NCBI RefSeq assembly: GCF_016801865.2
Contig: NC_068938.1
Location: 50,694,389 to 50,758,388, forward strand
From: Culex pipiens pallens
Lineage: Eukaryota > Arthropoda > Insecta > Diptera > Culicidae
Direction: 5' to 3'
DNA: 64,000 bases
Position 1 is the stretch's first letter. Each line of letters starts with the position of its first letter. The position numbers and the translations under genes were made by a program. Below, one piece after another: positions 10,293-19,412 of the stretch. Below the pieces are notes generated by a model. That model did no database searches, was not told where the DNA came from, and saw only the letters and a program-made list of their open reading frames with translations.

Positions 10293-10565
10293 TAAGAGCG
10301 AGTCCACGACCAAAGCATACCCATCTCGCATCGACCTCACCAATCTGCCTGAAATTTTCAGGGGTTGTTTGTACATATAAAACTAGCATCTAGCCAAAAT
10401 ATGAGCACTCTAGGTCAACGGGAAGTGGGGCAAATCTGGACGCTAAATTTGAAGGTTCAAAAACATCAAATATCCTAAAAATGCTGTAACTTAGGCAAAA
10501 TTCATTTTAATTTCAAAATGCACCTAAAAAAGGCTTAAAAAATGCAACAAAATGCAGGGTCTCTC

Positions 10566-10742
10566 TGTTTATTTTCATCTAATTTAACCCCTTAAAAAAT
10601 GAAGTTGAAAAAAATTAAGAAGCTGCCTTTTCCTGCTGACATCTAGTATCCTTGGAAACGAACTTGATTTTCAATAAATGTGATTCGATTTTTTTAACTT
10701 CAATTTTTTAAAGGGTTAAAATGGATTAAAATAAACGTTTTT
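10566..10742. repeat. Hairpin with about 50-bp arms
   Basis: The arm at 10566-10614 (TTTATTTTCATCTAATTTAA, CCCCTTAAAAAATGAAGTTG) pairs with the arm at 10689-10740 (CAATTTTTTAAAGGGTTAAA, ATGGATTAAAATAAACG). The loop is about 75 bp. It lies just inside the left arm of the large fold-back and is non-coding. Confidence 0.6.
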
Positions 10743-10880
10743 ATGCATGTTTATATTGTGAAATTGTCTCAGGAACACGAATATGATAAAATTATTGCCA
10801 GAAAATTTGATTGAGGGGTCCCCGAGCTCCAAAAAAATCACTGAAAGAAAAAGAGTCTATTTTATATGTTAAACTGCCTT

Positions 10881-12070
10881 CCCGAGCAGGGGTAAATAAC
10901 ACGGGAATACCAAATTTTGGTATAACTTGGGCAAATAACAGAGGCACATTTTGGTTGCCCAGTAATAGACGGTAAAATACCATGAAATCATACCAAAGTC
11001 TTGTATGTGGAAGGGCACAATAATGCCAAACAATGTTATTCCAAGGGTAAAATAATACCTCAAAATAAAATCATTTCAATACCAAGTTGAGGTCTTCTGG
11101 ATTTTTGAACATTGCTTGAATAACAAAACTTGGTATTGCCATGGTTTTATTTTTAGGTATTCCCGCGCCCTTGGAAAATCAGTTTGGTATCCCTGTGGGC
11201 TTCCACATACATGATTTTGGTATGATTTCATGGTATTTTACCATCTATTACTGAGCAACCAAGAGCACATTTTGGTTGCTGGTATTTGCACAAGTAATAC
11301 CAAAATTTGGTATTTTCATACCATTTTTAGTGCAGCAGTTGCAGTAAGTGAAAAAACGGAAATTATCCATATGCAACAGCCAAATCTACTCACCTGATGA
11401 TTCCATGTTGTTCTTAGTGATATTCTTCACCACATCGAATTCATTTGTCATTGATGAACGGCCTGTGCTTGAAGTTCTTGAAGATTCTGAAAAATAACAA
11501 GATTGAAAAATAAGGATTGAAATTCATCAAAATTCAATAATCTGTTGATTCACTCGTTTTTCAAAGTATTTGGTTATTCCAACTTAGAGAAATTTCTACG
11601 TTTTAAAAAAAATCTTAGATGGTGTATCAAAAAAATATGAAAATCAGCTTTAACATTTTTGGGTTTCAAGTCAAATAAAAATTAATTATCTCGTCAAAAT
11701 TTATAAAAAAAATTCCGTAGTTTCAGAGGAATTTGATTAAACCTTTCAATACCAAAATAATAATCCTTTCAATACCAAAATAATACCAAAATGTGGCATC
11801 CTGACTTTGAAAATTTTCCACAATTTCAAGTCATTTCTTTAGGGGATATATCAAAAATGTTTAAAATCAAATTTGATTTGCGCTAAAATGATGTCTCAAA
11901 GCGAATGCTTTCATTGAAAAATTGAAATTTCAAACTTTGTATGATACCACATTTTGCTCTTGCATAATCCTTAAGACACATTTTAAAGGGTCCAGGAATA
12001 CCAAAATTTGGTATTGATACCACAGAAAAGTATTATTACGCATTTCCCTTGTTATTCACCCATGCTCGGG
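10881..12070. mobile_element. Element with CCCGAGC termini and ATACCAAAATTTGGTAT repeats
   Basis: The left end is CCCGAGCAGGGGTAAATAAC and the right end, complemented, is CCCGAGCATGGGTGAATAAC. Next to both ends lies a near-palindromic ATACCAAAATTTGGTAT motif (10906-10923, 11998-12014). From 10881 to 11335 the sequence is itself a fold-back of about 150-bp arms around 11100. Further ATACCAAAAT copies occur at 11740-11800. The middle (11336-11735) is different in character and carries the exon candidate at 11394-11486. It could be one element with captured DNA or two element pieces flanking host DNA. Confidence 0.55.
11394..11486 (-). CDS. Isolated 93-nt exon candidate
   Basis: On the - strand a long pyrimidine tract ending CTTGTTATTTTTCAG precedes 11486, and TCATCAG/GTGAGT follows 11394. 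The enclosed 93 nt (an exact multiple of three, phase 2+90+1) is open and encodes 30 whole codons, a Ser/Thr-rich segment including SSRTSSTGRSSM and TNEFDVVKNITKNN. No start or stop is present, so it would be an internal, possibly cassette, exon. I do not recognise the protein family. Both splice sites are strong and the codon content is unlike the AT-rich surroundings. It lies between repeat pieces, so it may be a real exon of an antisense gene or a fragment carried by a transposon. Confidence 0.45.
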
Positions 12071-12473
12071 TTACCCAAAGCGTTCTCAGTCTCAGATGGT
12101 AGTCCCTAATGTCCCCTTTAAGCTGCAAGTCGAACCGAGTTGATATCTGGATGGAACATTTTTTTATTTGAGTTTATTTTTTATTTTTTTATTTTTCACT
12201 AAAATGCCTTTAAAACTTAACAAAGTGAGATGCTCTACCCAGCATTTTATTGCATTTTTAAGCCTTTTCAGATGCATTTTGACTTTGAAATTGAATTGAA
12301 TTTTGCCTAAGTTACAGCTTTTTTATGATTTTTGACGTTTTTGAACCTTTAAACTTAGTGTCCCGATTTGCCCCACTTTCCGTTGACCTAGATGCTAGTT
12401 TTATATGTACAAGCAAACCCCTGAAAATTTCAGGCAGATTGGTGAGGTCCAAACGACATCCCAAACAAAGGGG

Positions 12474-12690
12474 TACACAGAAAAAAAAATCATGGTACAT
12501 CTGGGAAGGGGTACATCTTTTATGTCAGAAAAAAGGTGTAATTTTACCTCTGGAAATGTGTAATTTTACCACTTTTCTGTTGTAATGTCACTTTTTCAGT
12601 CTAAATTGAGGTAAAATTACATCATAAAAGAGGTAATATTCAACCTTCCAAAATTAAAGCTTCCAAATTTACATTATTTTTTTCTGTGTA
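12474..12690 (+). mobile_element. TA-flanked MITE, family A, copy 2
   Basis: It has the same termini and internal GTAATTTTACC motifs as copy 1, with TA on each side. It is inserted in the right arm of the large fold-back. The other arm (complement of about 10327-10340, GATGGGTATGC) keeps the unoccupied site with a single TA. That confirms both ends and the TA duplication. Confidence 0.88.
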
Positions 12691-12715
12691 TGCCCTGTTC
12701 GTGGACTCGCACTTA

Positions 12716-12883
12716 CACGGAGAAAAAAGAGTTCCCAAAATCGTGAACAAGCGTTCATGAAAATGGGAACCACGAACAAAGTATTCAAACGCCATGGTAC
12801 GTTCTTCAAAATCTAGGAATATCACTAAGCCAAATGATATCTGTAATTTCATGATTCATGAATAACCTAAAATCAAGTGTAAA
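12716..12883. repeat. Partial MITE end, ACACGGAGAAAAAAGAG type
   Basis: ACACGGAGAAAAAAGAGTTC at 12715-12734 resembles the start of a mosquito MITE terminus. GTTCCCAAAATCGTGAAC and GAACAAGCGTTCATG form short internal inverted repeats. No matching right end was found before copy 3 of family A, so it is truncated. Confidence 0.35.
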
Positions 12884-13105
12884 AGCACAGAAAAAAAATC
12901 ATGGTAATATTACATCTGGGAACGGATACATACATTATGCCAGAAAAAAGGTGTAATTTTACCTCTGGAAATGTATAATTTTACCACTTTTCTGGTGTAA
13001 TGTCACTTATTCAGTCTAAATTGAGGTAAAATTACATCATAAAAGAGGTAATATTCAACCTTCCAAAATTACAGCTTCCAAATATATATTATTTTTTGCT
13101 GTGTA
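12884..13105 (+). mobile_element. TA-flanked MITE, family A, copy 3
   Basis: It is colinear with copies 1 and 2 throughout, ending CTGTGTA at 13105. The left terminus is mutated (GCACAG instead of ACACAG) and the interior has several substitutions, so it looks older. No coding potential. Confidence 0.82.
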
Positions 13106-13363
13106 AATCACAAAGCCACTTTGATTACTAACCAACATTTCTCTTTGAAACTAAATCTCACAAAACTCAAAAAGATGTCGTTGCTACTTTTTTCAGATTT
13201 CGTTTGATTCGGTAGAGGCTCATTTCGAAAACAATAGATTTGTATTAAAAAATGCTTATTTTTGTTCAGGAAAAAATCATCTTGAATGTCTGTCAAATAG
13301 TAATTATTCAATGGAAAGTAAATGAATAAAAAGCATATTTAATAAAATGTGTGGGTAATTCTC

Positions 13364-13562
13364 TACACAATAAAACATAATGTAAATTTGGAAGGAGTAA
13401 TTTATGGTGTATTTTAACCACAATTTAGACTGAAAAAGTGACATTACACCAGAAAAGTGGTAAAATTACACATTTTCAGAGGCAAAATTACTCATTTTTT
13501 TCTGACATAAAAGATGTACCCTTTTCCAAATGTAATATTATAATGATTTTTTTTACTGTGTA
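13364..13562 (-). mobile_element. TA-flanked MITE, family A, copy 4 (inverted)
   Basis: The copy is in the opposite orientation: TACACAATAAAACATAATGT at the left, GATTTTTTTTACTGTGTA at the right. About 199 bp, more diverged than copies 1 and 2. It lies 258 bp from copy 3. Confidence 0.8.
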
Positions 13563-13565
13563 CCA

Positions 13566-13735
13566 ACTCACTCGAGTTCAAAAATTGAAGGGGTCTTATC
13601 GCCCTTCCGTCACGAGATATTAAAAAACGGATCTCGGATTCGTGATCAGGGACAAAAGTAACCCCTTAGGACAAAGTTTCACGCAAATCGAAGAGGGGTC
13701 GGGGCAACTGCTATGTGAGTTGACCCAATTTTTTT
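13566..13735 (+). repeat. Dispersed repeat R, copy 1
   Basis: Key blocks are TTCGTGATCAGGGACAAAAG, GACAAAGTTTCACGCAAATC, GAAGAGGGGTCGGGGCAACT and GTGAGTTGACCC. Related copies lie at 17195-17350 (inverted), 19338-19412, 44630-44715 and 51880-52005. It is non-coding and highly recognisable by its GGGGCAACTG block. Confidence 0.7.
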
Positions 13736-16199
13736 AAGCACTGATACCTGAGCCATAGACTTTCAAAAGACAAAATATGTATTAAAAGAGGTTTTAAAAA
13801 ATGTTACATTTTTTATTCGATATAACCGTATAACAATATTCACGATACTTTTCATCAAAGAAAGTTAAACATCGTATTTCAATGATGCTTATCATATTCG
13901 TTTGCAATAAATATCCTGCAAACTTGGAGGTTACTCTTTAAATCCCAAAATATCCCACAAATTGACACTCAAAACAAACCAATCAAACGCATAATGTGAT
14001 GATTACGCGACGTTGATAAGAAAAGCAATTTGCGTAAAGTTGAGAAACAATTAATTAATGATTGATTGAGTGTGTTGGGCAATCAAATTAATCGATTTTC
14101 CCCTTCTTTTTATGTTTTTCTTTTACGCTATTGGTTGGTTGAGTGATTTGTCGTTTCGATTTCCACTCTGTTCACAGCTGAAAGTGGCGTTTGCCATTGT
14201 TTACCGGTGATTTTTATTTCAGACTGCTTCCAAGATCTTTCTCACCGATCACCACGCGGTGTGGAAATGATTGAGACGAAATTAGCAAACAAACAAATCG
14301 TCATCGGCGTCGATTCATTCGTTTTCTTTAGTCGTGTAATGGAGGCGCGAACAGAGAAGCATCACTTTTTTGGGGTGCCTGTCTCCTTAACCTTGGTTCA
14401 GCTGGCTGACCATAAAAATCGATTTGAACAACGTCCGAATGGTTTGTAAATCGCAAAGAAAGACGCACAAACGACGAAAGCCGATCTGGATGAAGAGATC
14501 TTCACCAAAGACGACGACAGTATTGCAGGTTGGTACAGGTTGTAAAACGATTTTCAAGATCATCGTTACTGGGAAATTCTCTGAATTTTTATACTTGTTA
14601 TTCTCAAGGATTACTAACATAATTCTTTTATAAAATTACATTTATATTTCGTAGCAAAACATTTTAGATGTGTTCAAAAATCCCGATTCACCAGAGAATT
14701 ATTCAGTTACCAAACTTAACCCCCCAAAATTACCCGTTCGGTCGAGATGCCAATCTGAAGATGGCTCCACAAAGACGACGACGACGACGGCGACTTTAGA
14801 AAGGACCGCGACTAAGTGGTAAACGCTTATTGACTCTCTTGGGCCTAAGTAAACACAACCCCGGTGATATTTATCGAGGTCTTTTGCACCTCATCGCACA
14901 GTTGGTGAACCCGTTGCGATGTTCACACGCGAAGAAGACCAGAGGAGAACGCTTCTTGGCGATGAGTGATGATCTACGAACGTGGGTGAACGGATGAGCA
15001 GCAAACGGCTATGTGAGCTCACTAGGGTGCCCTGAAGTTCAAAACGAGGCTGAAGTTTGATCTAAAAATGTTTGGATGCATCCTTTTGGAAAATTTAATG
15101 CTCTTTAATTTGTCAACCTCAAAGAATCAGAGGAAAACCCTAGACCGGAATCGCTAAAAAATTGTATAAATATCAAAACAGTACTCTTCTTGAGGATTAT
15201 GTGGTCTTTTTTCCTGAACACCCTAGTGATCACCTGCTGCTGAAGTTTTGGTCTTGGGAACTAATCGGAAAGTGGTGTGACGAAGACGTTTGGTGTTTTT
15301 GGAAAGGCGACACACTTGACCTGCTGTTGCGGTTTTTGCGTTGGTGAATGTTTTATCTCAATTTGGCTTAGAGGAGATGAGCAACTTAGAAGTATGTGTG
15401 ATTTAGAACAAATGGATTTTTTTCGTTTTGTAATATGATGCTTCATAAAGCATTGACTAACATTTTTGAAACATTTAGGAGTCAAAACCATATAACAACA
15501 AATTCCATACACACGTTTTGAAATTTATAATGAGTAATTAACTAAGTACTGCTATATTCTTGAATTTCATTGTAAAGTTTTTGGTAGATTTTTTTCAAAT
15601 TTTAAAATTTTATTGTAAAATAACAAGAGACTTTTGATAAACATTTATTTAAATCTTTGATCAGAATATATATTTTTTGACAAAGAACTTTATCCTAAGG
15701 GCACTGTCTACGGGTGTCAATCCAAAATTTCGCGAAGCGAAAGTGTAACGATTTCTGTAATTGTTTGAACGCTTATATCTTCCACCCAATTCAAGCAATC
15801 TGCATGCTTTATCCACCAAACGAAAGGGGAAGTCTTAAATTGCAAGTAGACTACCTCACAAAGTTGATAAAACTTTGTTAAAGTATTCAAAAGTTAAGAT
15901 GAAAATAAAAAATGAATGCAAGAAAAATCCCGGCTGCTGATTGGCTGAGAGCACTTTACAAATTTTGCCTTGCCTCCTGCCTTCGTGGAACTGTCACGCG
16001 AGAATGTTGCACCACTGTTGCCACATTTCATGCGAACTATTTAAGTTAGCACTTAGCCTCAGAAAATTTCAGTACCTTACGAGGTTTCATCAAAGACGGA
16101 TCCACGGTGGTAATTTTATTGCTCAGACACACACATCCACACATTGATAGACACAGGTTGTGCACCAACTTGGGAGGAATTCTGTTCTTATAAAGATTG
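13736..16199. other. Unassigned mostly single-copy sequence
   Basis: No gene is supported. A short GACGAC tract is at 14777-14795. An acceptor-like TTTTTATTTCAG at 14211-14222 has no credible exon after it. From about 15700 the sequence changes character and carries CA-rich text (GACACACACATCC near 16125), which may be the edge of a dispersed repeat leading into the tandem array. Confidence 0.4.
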
Positions 16200-16257
16200 T
16201 TGGACGGTCACCGGAAACCAGAATGATTTAGAGCATTGGGGTTGGGACCAATCTGGT

Positions 16258-16690
16258 AGGATTTTGGCCACACCCGGAGTGGCCAGTGCTCTGGGGAAGG
16301 TTCTACCGGGGGGACATTTATCGAACCATGCGACTTGGGGCAATATGGGTATCAAAATTCATGGTTTTTGATACTGGTAATGAAAATGGCCATTTTGGCA
16401 GGATTGGCCACACCCGGAGTGGCCATTGCCCTGAGGGAAGGTGGCTGAGGAAAGGTTCGACCGGGGACTTTTATCGAACCATACGACTTGGGGCAATATT
16501 GGTATCAAAATTCATGGTTTTTGATACTGGTAATGAAAATGGCCATTTTGACAGGATTGGCCATTGCCCTGAGGGAAGGTTCTACCGGGGACATTTATCG
16601 AACCATGCGACCTGGGGCAATGTCGTTTTTGAGACTGGAAATGAAATTTGCTATTTCGATAGTGGTTGTAAGGTCCATGATTTCCGGATG
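16258..16690 (+). repeat. Tandem array, about 2.9 units of 142-153 bp
   Basis: Unit starts (AGGATT/GGCCA) fall at 16258, 16400 and 16553. Each unit carries GGCCACACCCGGAGTGGCC (lost in unit 3), a CTACCGGGG/CGACCGGGG block, TTTATCGAACCAT, GACTTGGGGCAATAT, TCAAAATTCATGGTTTTTGA and TACTGGTAATGAAAATGGCC. Unit 2 has a short insertion and unit 3 decays from about 16620. Open frames across it are by-products of the repeat. Confidence 0.85.
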
Positions 16691-16740
16691 CCGTTTTTTC
16701 TGGGGGGGATAGACATTTTCCGAACCATACTTGTTTTGGC

Positions 16741-17194
16741 AATAGTTTCGTTTTCTGGCAATTTATTTTCACAGAGATGTCAATGATTGAAGACATTAAA
16801 TTAGTATTAATTATTAAGGATTAAATAAATTGGCAAAGAATTAAAAAATATGAATAACAATAGAATGATTTTTTAGAGTTTTGTACAAAGTTCTTTGTCT
16901 TATTGGTCATGTAGAACATAACCACCTGCACCTTTTTTTAAATGACGTCGCTATAGAGCGTTCAATTTCTGGGAGTTTCAAAAATCGAAAAATTTCAATT
17001 TATAGATAACAAAACATGCATGCAACAAAATTGTATAGAACAGCATCTTGCAAGGTTGGTTATTGGAGTACCAGCCGTCGAGCAGTTTTTGACAGATCAC
17101 TCCATAAGAATTACATTGTACATAAAAGCAAAAACTGCTCGATTGTTTAGGATCTGCTTGACTGCTTGAACAAACCATGCAACTTGAAAAAAAA
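16741..17194. other. Unassigned AT-rich sequence
   Basis: No gene, terminal repeat or RNA structure could be supported between the tandem array and repeat R. Confidence 0.4.
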
Positions 17195-17350
17195 ATGTCT
17201 GGGTAATATCCGCCAACTCACACAGCAGTTGCCCCGACCACTCTTCGATTTTTGCGAAACTTTGCTCCAAAGGATAATTTTGGTCTCTGATCACGAATCC
17301 AAAATCAATTTTTCGATATTTCATGATGGTGGGGCGGTCGACCCCTTTCA
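17195..17350 (-). repeat. Dispersed repeat R, copy 2 (inverted)
   Basis: CCGCCAACTCACACAGCAGT, TGCCCCGACCACTCTTCGAT, GCGAAACTTTGCTCC and GATCACGAATCC are the complements of the copy 1 blocks in reverse order. Together with copy 1 this defines a unit of about 155 bp. Confidence 0.7.
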
Positions 17351-17708
17351 TTTTTCTGGATTTTTACTAAGTCACGGTTTTCAGTGATTTGTAGTTCGAA
17401 ACCGTGAAAAGATGGAAATTTGGTGTCAAAGGAACTTTTGTGTAAAATGGGATGCTTGATTTGATGGCTTACTCAAAATTTCGAAAAAAAAAAATTATTT
17501 TCATCAAAAAAGTTTTACAAACTATTTTTAAAACTTTGCAATTTTATGTTACTTGGCTGTAATTTTTTTTGGAACATGCCATTTTATGTTCGAGAGGATT
17601 AAGAGCACGGTTCGATAGTAAAATGGTATTGTGTGCGGACGGAGAGGATAAATCCCGAAATTACCGAGAGTACTTTACTTATGGGTTCATTTTCCAAAAA
17701 AGTTCATC
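17351..17708. other. Unassigned AT-rich sequence
   Basis: No supported feature. It contains GGTTTTCAGTGATTTG and homopolymer runs only. It probably belongs to degraded repeats around it. Confidence 0.35.
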
Positions 17709-18075
17709 TACACAGCTAAAAAAGTAATAATCCAGCTGCGTGTAAAAGGCCTGGGTGATAAAATAAATATTGCATTATTTTATGCAATTTTATGTGATTT
17801 TACACCCTGAAATATGTAGCCCATCAGTATGGGAAACCTACTTGACCGAAATGTCAAGCTCATATATACGTTTATCCTTATCATTTTCCATCGGTCTGAT
17901 GGCCGAGCGGGCTAAGGCGCCAGTCCTTACTAATGGTGCTCGGTTTGAATCCCGTGGTGGTAACTTTTTTTTTGTGTTTGCAAAAAATGTACATGCAGTG
18001 CGTAATATTAAGTGTTTATTTTGACGAAGGTGATGTGCATGCTTTTGCATGCGATTTTACCATCGGATTTTTTGC
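17709..18075 (+). mobile_element. tRNA-bearing MITE-like repeat, copy 1
   Basis: It starts TACACAGCTAAAAAAGTAAT and shares at least 350 bp with 44060-44425. Common blocks are ACACCCTGAAATATGTAGCC, CATCAGTATGGGAAACCTAC, CGAAATGTCAAGCT, then a Leu/Ser-like tRNA segment (17893-17962) and ACATGCAGTG, ATGCATGCTTTTGCATGC. The tRNA segment sits at the same internal place in both copies, so it amplified as part of the element. Confidence 0.72.
17893..17962 (+). tRNA. tRNA-Leu/Ser-like pseudogene inside repeat
   Basis: Box A-like GATGGCCGAGCGGGCTAAGG and box B GGTTTGAATCC lie at normal spacing. The D-arm and GCGCCAGTCC start of the anticodon arm resemble tRNA-Leu. The region between is too short for the long variable arm, and the acceptor ends do not pair well. 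It is a repeat-borne relic rather than a functional tRNA gene. The second copy is at 44233-44303. Confidence 0.55.
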
Positions 18076-18089
18076 TATGTTTCAAAAAA

Positions 18090-18300
18090 AAAGTACCGGT
18101 GTCGAGACTCGAACCCAAGACCTTCGGCTTATTGAACAGTGTCTCTGCCGTATAGGCCACCATGGTTCGGTGACTAAGTGGCGGTCATTTGTCCATATAA
18201 GCCACTCAATAGGATGAACTGTTTCAATGAACGATTGAACACGCGAGAGGTCTTTACTCTCGCGAAATAGTACTTTCCTCACGTTTCATTTCGGGAGGAC
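18090..18300 (-). mobile_element. SINE-like repeat with tRNA-type box B, copy 1
   Basis: On the - strand: AACCATGGTGGCCTATACGG (box A-like), then GAAGGTCTTGGGTTCGAGTC with box B GGTTCGAGTCT. The 5' flank carries CATTGAAACAGTTCATCCTA and TGGCTTATATGGACAAATGA. A diverged copy at 19035-19200 keeps the same order. No anticodon stem can be drawn with confidence. Confidence 0.5.
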
Positions 18301-19034
18301 TATCCCCTCGGTCTTTAACTTTGGGTGAATGTACTTTTCGAATCTACATTAATCCAGAAGGTTTATTTTTTTTATTTAGAAAAAAAAAATCATTTAAAAA
18401 TTTTGTGTATTTTGTAATTTTGCATTGCAGGGTTATTTTTTAGAGTATAACAATGTTCTACAAAGTTTCAGAACAGATAGAAATAAAATGTTGATGCACA
18501 AATTTAAGAGCTTTGTATGTATTTTTCACGAGTTATCAGAAATTTACAAAAAAAAGTGATGATTTTGACCAGTTTTTCGAATTTTGAACCCCTAAAACTC
18601 AATCGTGTGCTTTTGAAAGCATTTTTTTTCGGAAAGATCAGCAAATTTTGCATAAGAATGACTCTTTGGAGATTGTTGTGACTCGTGGATTGCTAGAATC
18701 AAAAACTGTTTTTTTTTCTTAAAAAAATATTTTTACAAACACATACAAGCAGCACACGCAATGGCAAAGTTGGCTGAAATTTCCGAAAAAATACTTTCAA
18801 TAGCACACGATTCTGTTTTAGGAGTTTAAAATTCGAAAAACTGATCAAAAATGGTCAAAATTATCACTGCATTTTGGAACATACACCCACAGTTTGGTAG
18901 CGCAAACCGAGAGAATAAAGAACACGATCTGGTAGTATAAAGGTACTGTGCACAGATACGGAGGATAAATATCGAAATTGACGAAAGCGTTATTATCATG
19001 GGTTCATTTTCAAAACAGTTCATCATCAAAAAAA
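18301..19034. other. Unassigned AT-rich sequence
   Basis: No gene is supported. TTGATGCACAAATTTAAGAG and similar blocks look like mosquito dispersed-repeat interior, but no ends were found. Confidence 0.35.
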
Positions 19035-19200
19035 AGTGCCGATATCGAGACCCGAACCCAGGACCTTTGACATATCGAATCGTATCGGCCATTAAAGTTC
19101 GTTGACTATGAGATGGTCATTTGGAAATATAAGCCATTCAAAGGGATGAACTGTTTCAAAGAACAAATGAACACAATTTCGTGGTGGTTCGCCCGCGTGA
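19035..19200 (-). mobile_element. SINE-like repeat with tRNA-type box B, copy 2
   Basis: On the - strand GGTCCTGGGTTCGGGTCTCG gives box B, and TTTGAAACAGTTCATCCCTT, GAATGGCTTATATTTCC match copy 1 at 18090-18300. It is more diverged. The 19092-19553 open frame through it is incidental. Confidence 0.5.
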
Positions 19201-19337
19201 GGTTTATTCTTCCATTTAATTTTGGTAGAGCTTTTCTTTCGGCTTTCTACTGTAGGTGTATTAATAGGAAATTTAATGTACTTTTTGAATCTGCAATAAC
19301 CCAGAAGAAGAAACGAGAAAAGAAACTTTTTCAAAAC

Positions 19338-19412
19338 GACAAAAATTACCCCTTCGGACAAAGTTTTACGCAAATCGAAGAGGAGTGTGAGTTGGCGGAG
19401 GATTACCAATGT
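19338..19412 (+). repeat. Dispersed repeat R, copy 3 (partial)
   Basis: AAAAATTACCCCTTCGGACA, AAGTTTTACGCAAATCGAAG, GTGTGAGTTGGCGGAGGATT match copy 1, but the GGTCGGGGCAACTG block is deleted between AGAGGA and GTGTGAG. A short partial copy. Confidence 0.65.

Larger units (their letters stand above)
10293..12715. mobile_element. Large fold-back element with about 250-bp inverted ends and nested insertions
   Basis: The left arm (10293-10555) and right arm (about 12235-12715) are inverted copies. Both carry CGAGTCCACGA near the end, then CACCAATCTGCCTGAAATTT, TAGATGCTAG-like and GTCCAGATTTGCCCCAC-like blocks, and AAAATGCTGGGT-like inner ends. The right arm contains a family A MITE (12474-12690) absent from the left arm. 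The interior is largely taken up by the CCCGAGC-ended element at 10881-12070. No transposase is visible. The ends TAAG...CTTA suggest a TA or TTA target. Confidence 0.65.

Noticed and set aside
11140..11165. Fourth recursive splice site (TTTTATTTTTAGGTATTCC)
   Set aside because: The downstream GTATTC is a poor 5' splice site and the sequence is the inner part of a fold-back repeat.
14205..14260. 3' splice site TTTTTATTTCAG followed by an exon
   Set aside because: No open frame or donor could be paired with it at a sensible distance; chance acceptors are frequent in AT-rich DNA.
16286..16796. Protein coding across the 16.2-16.7 kb region
   Set aside because: Frames on both strands are by-products of the tandem repeat, with repeated peptide blocks that follow unit boundaries.
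17893..17962. Genuine tRNA-Leu gene
   Set aside because: The variable arm is missing, acceptor ends do not pair, and the same segment recurs in a second repeat copy.
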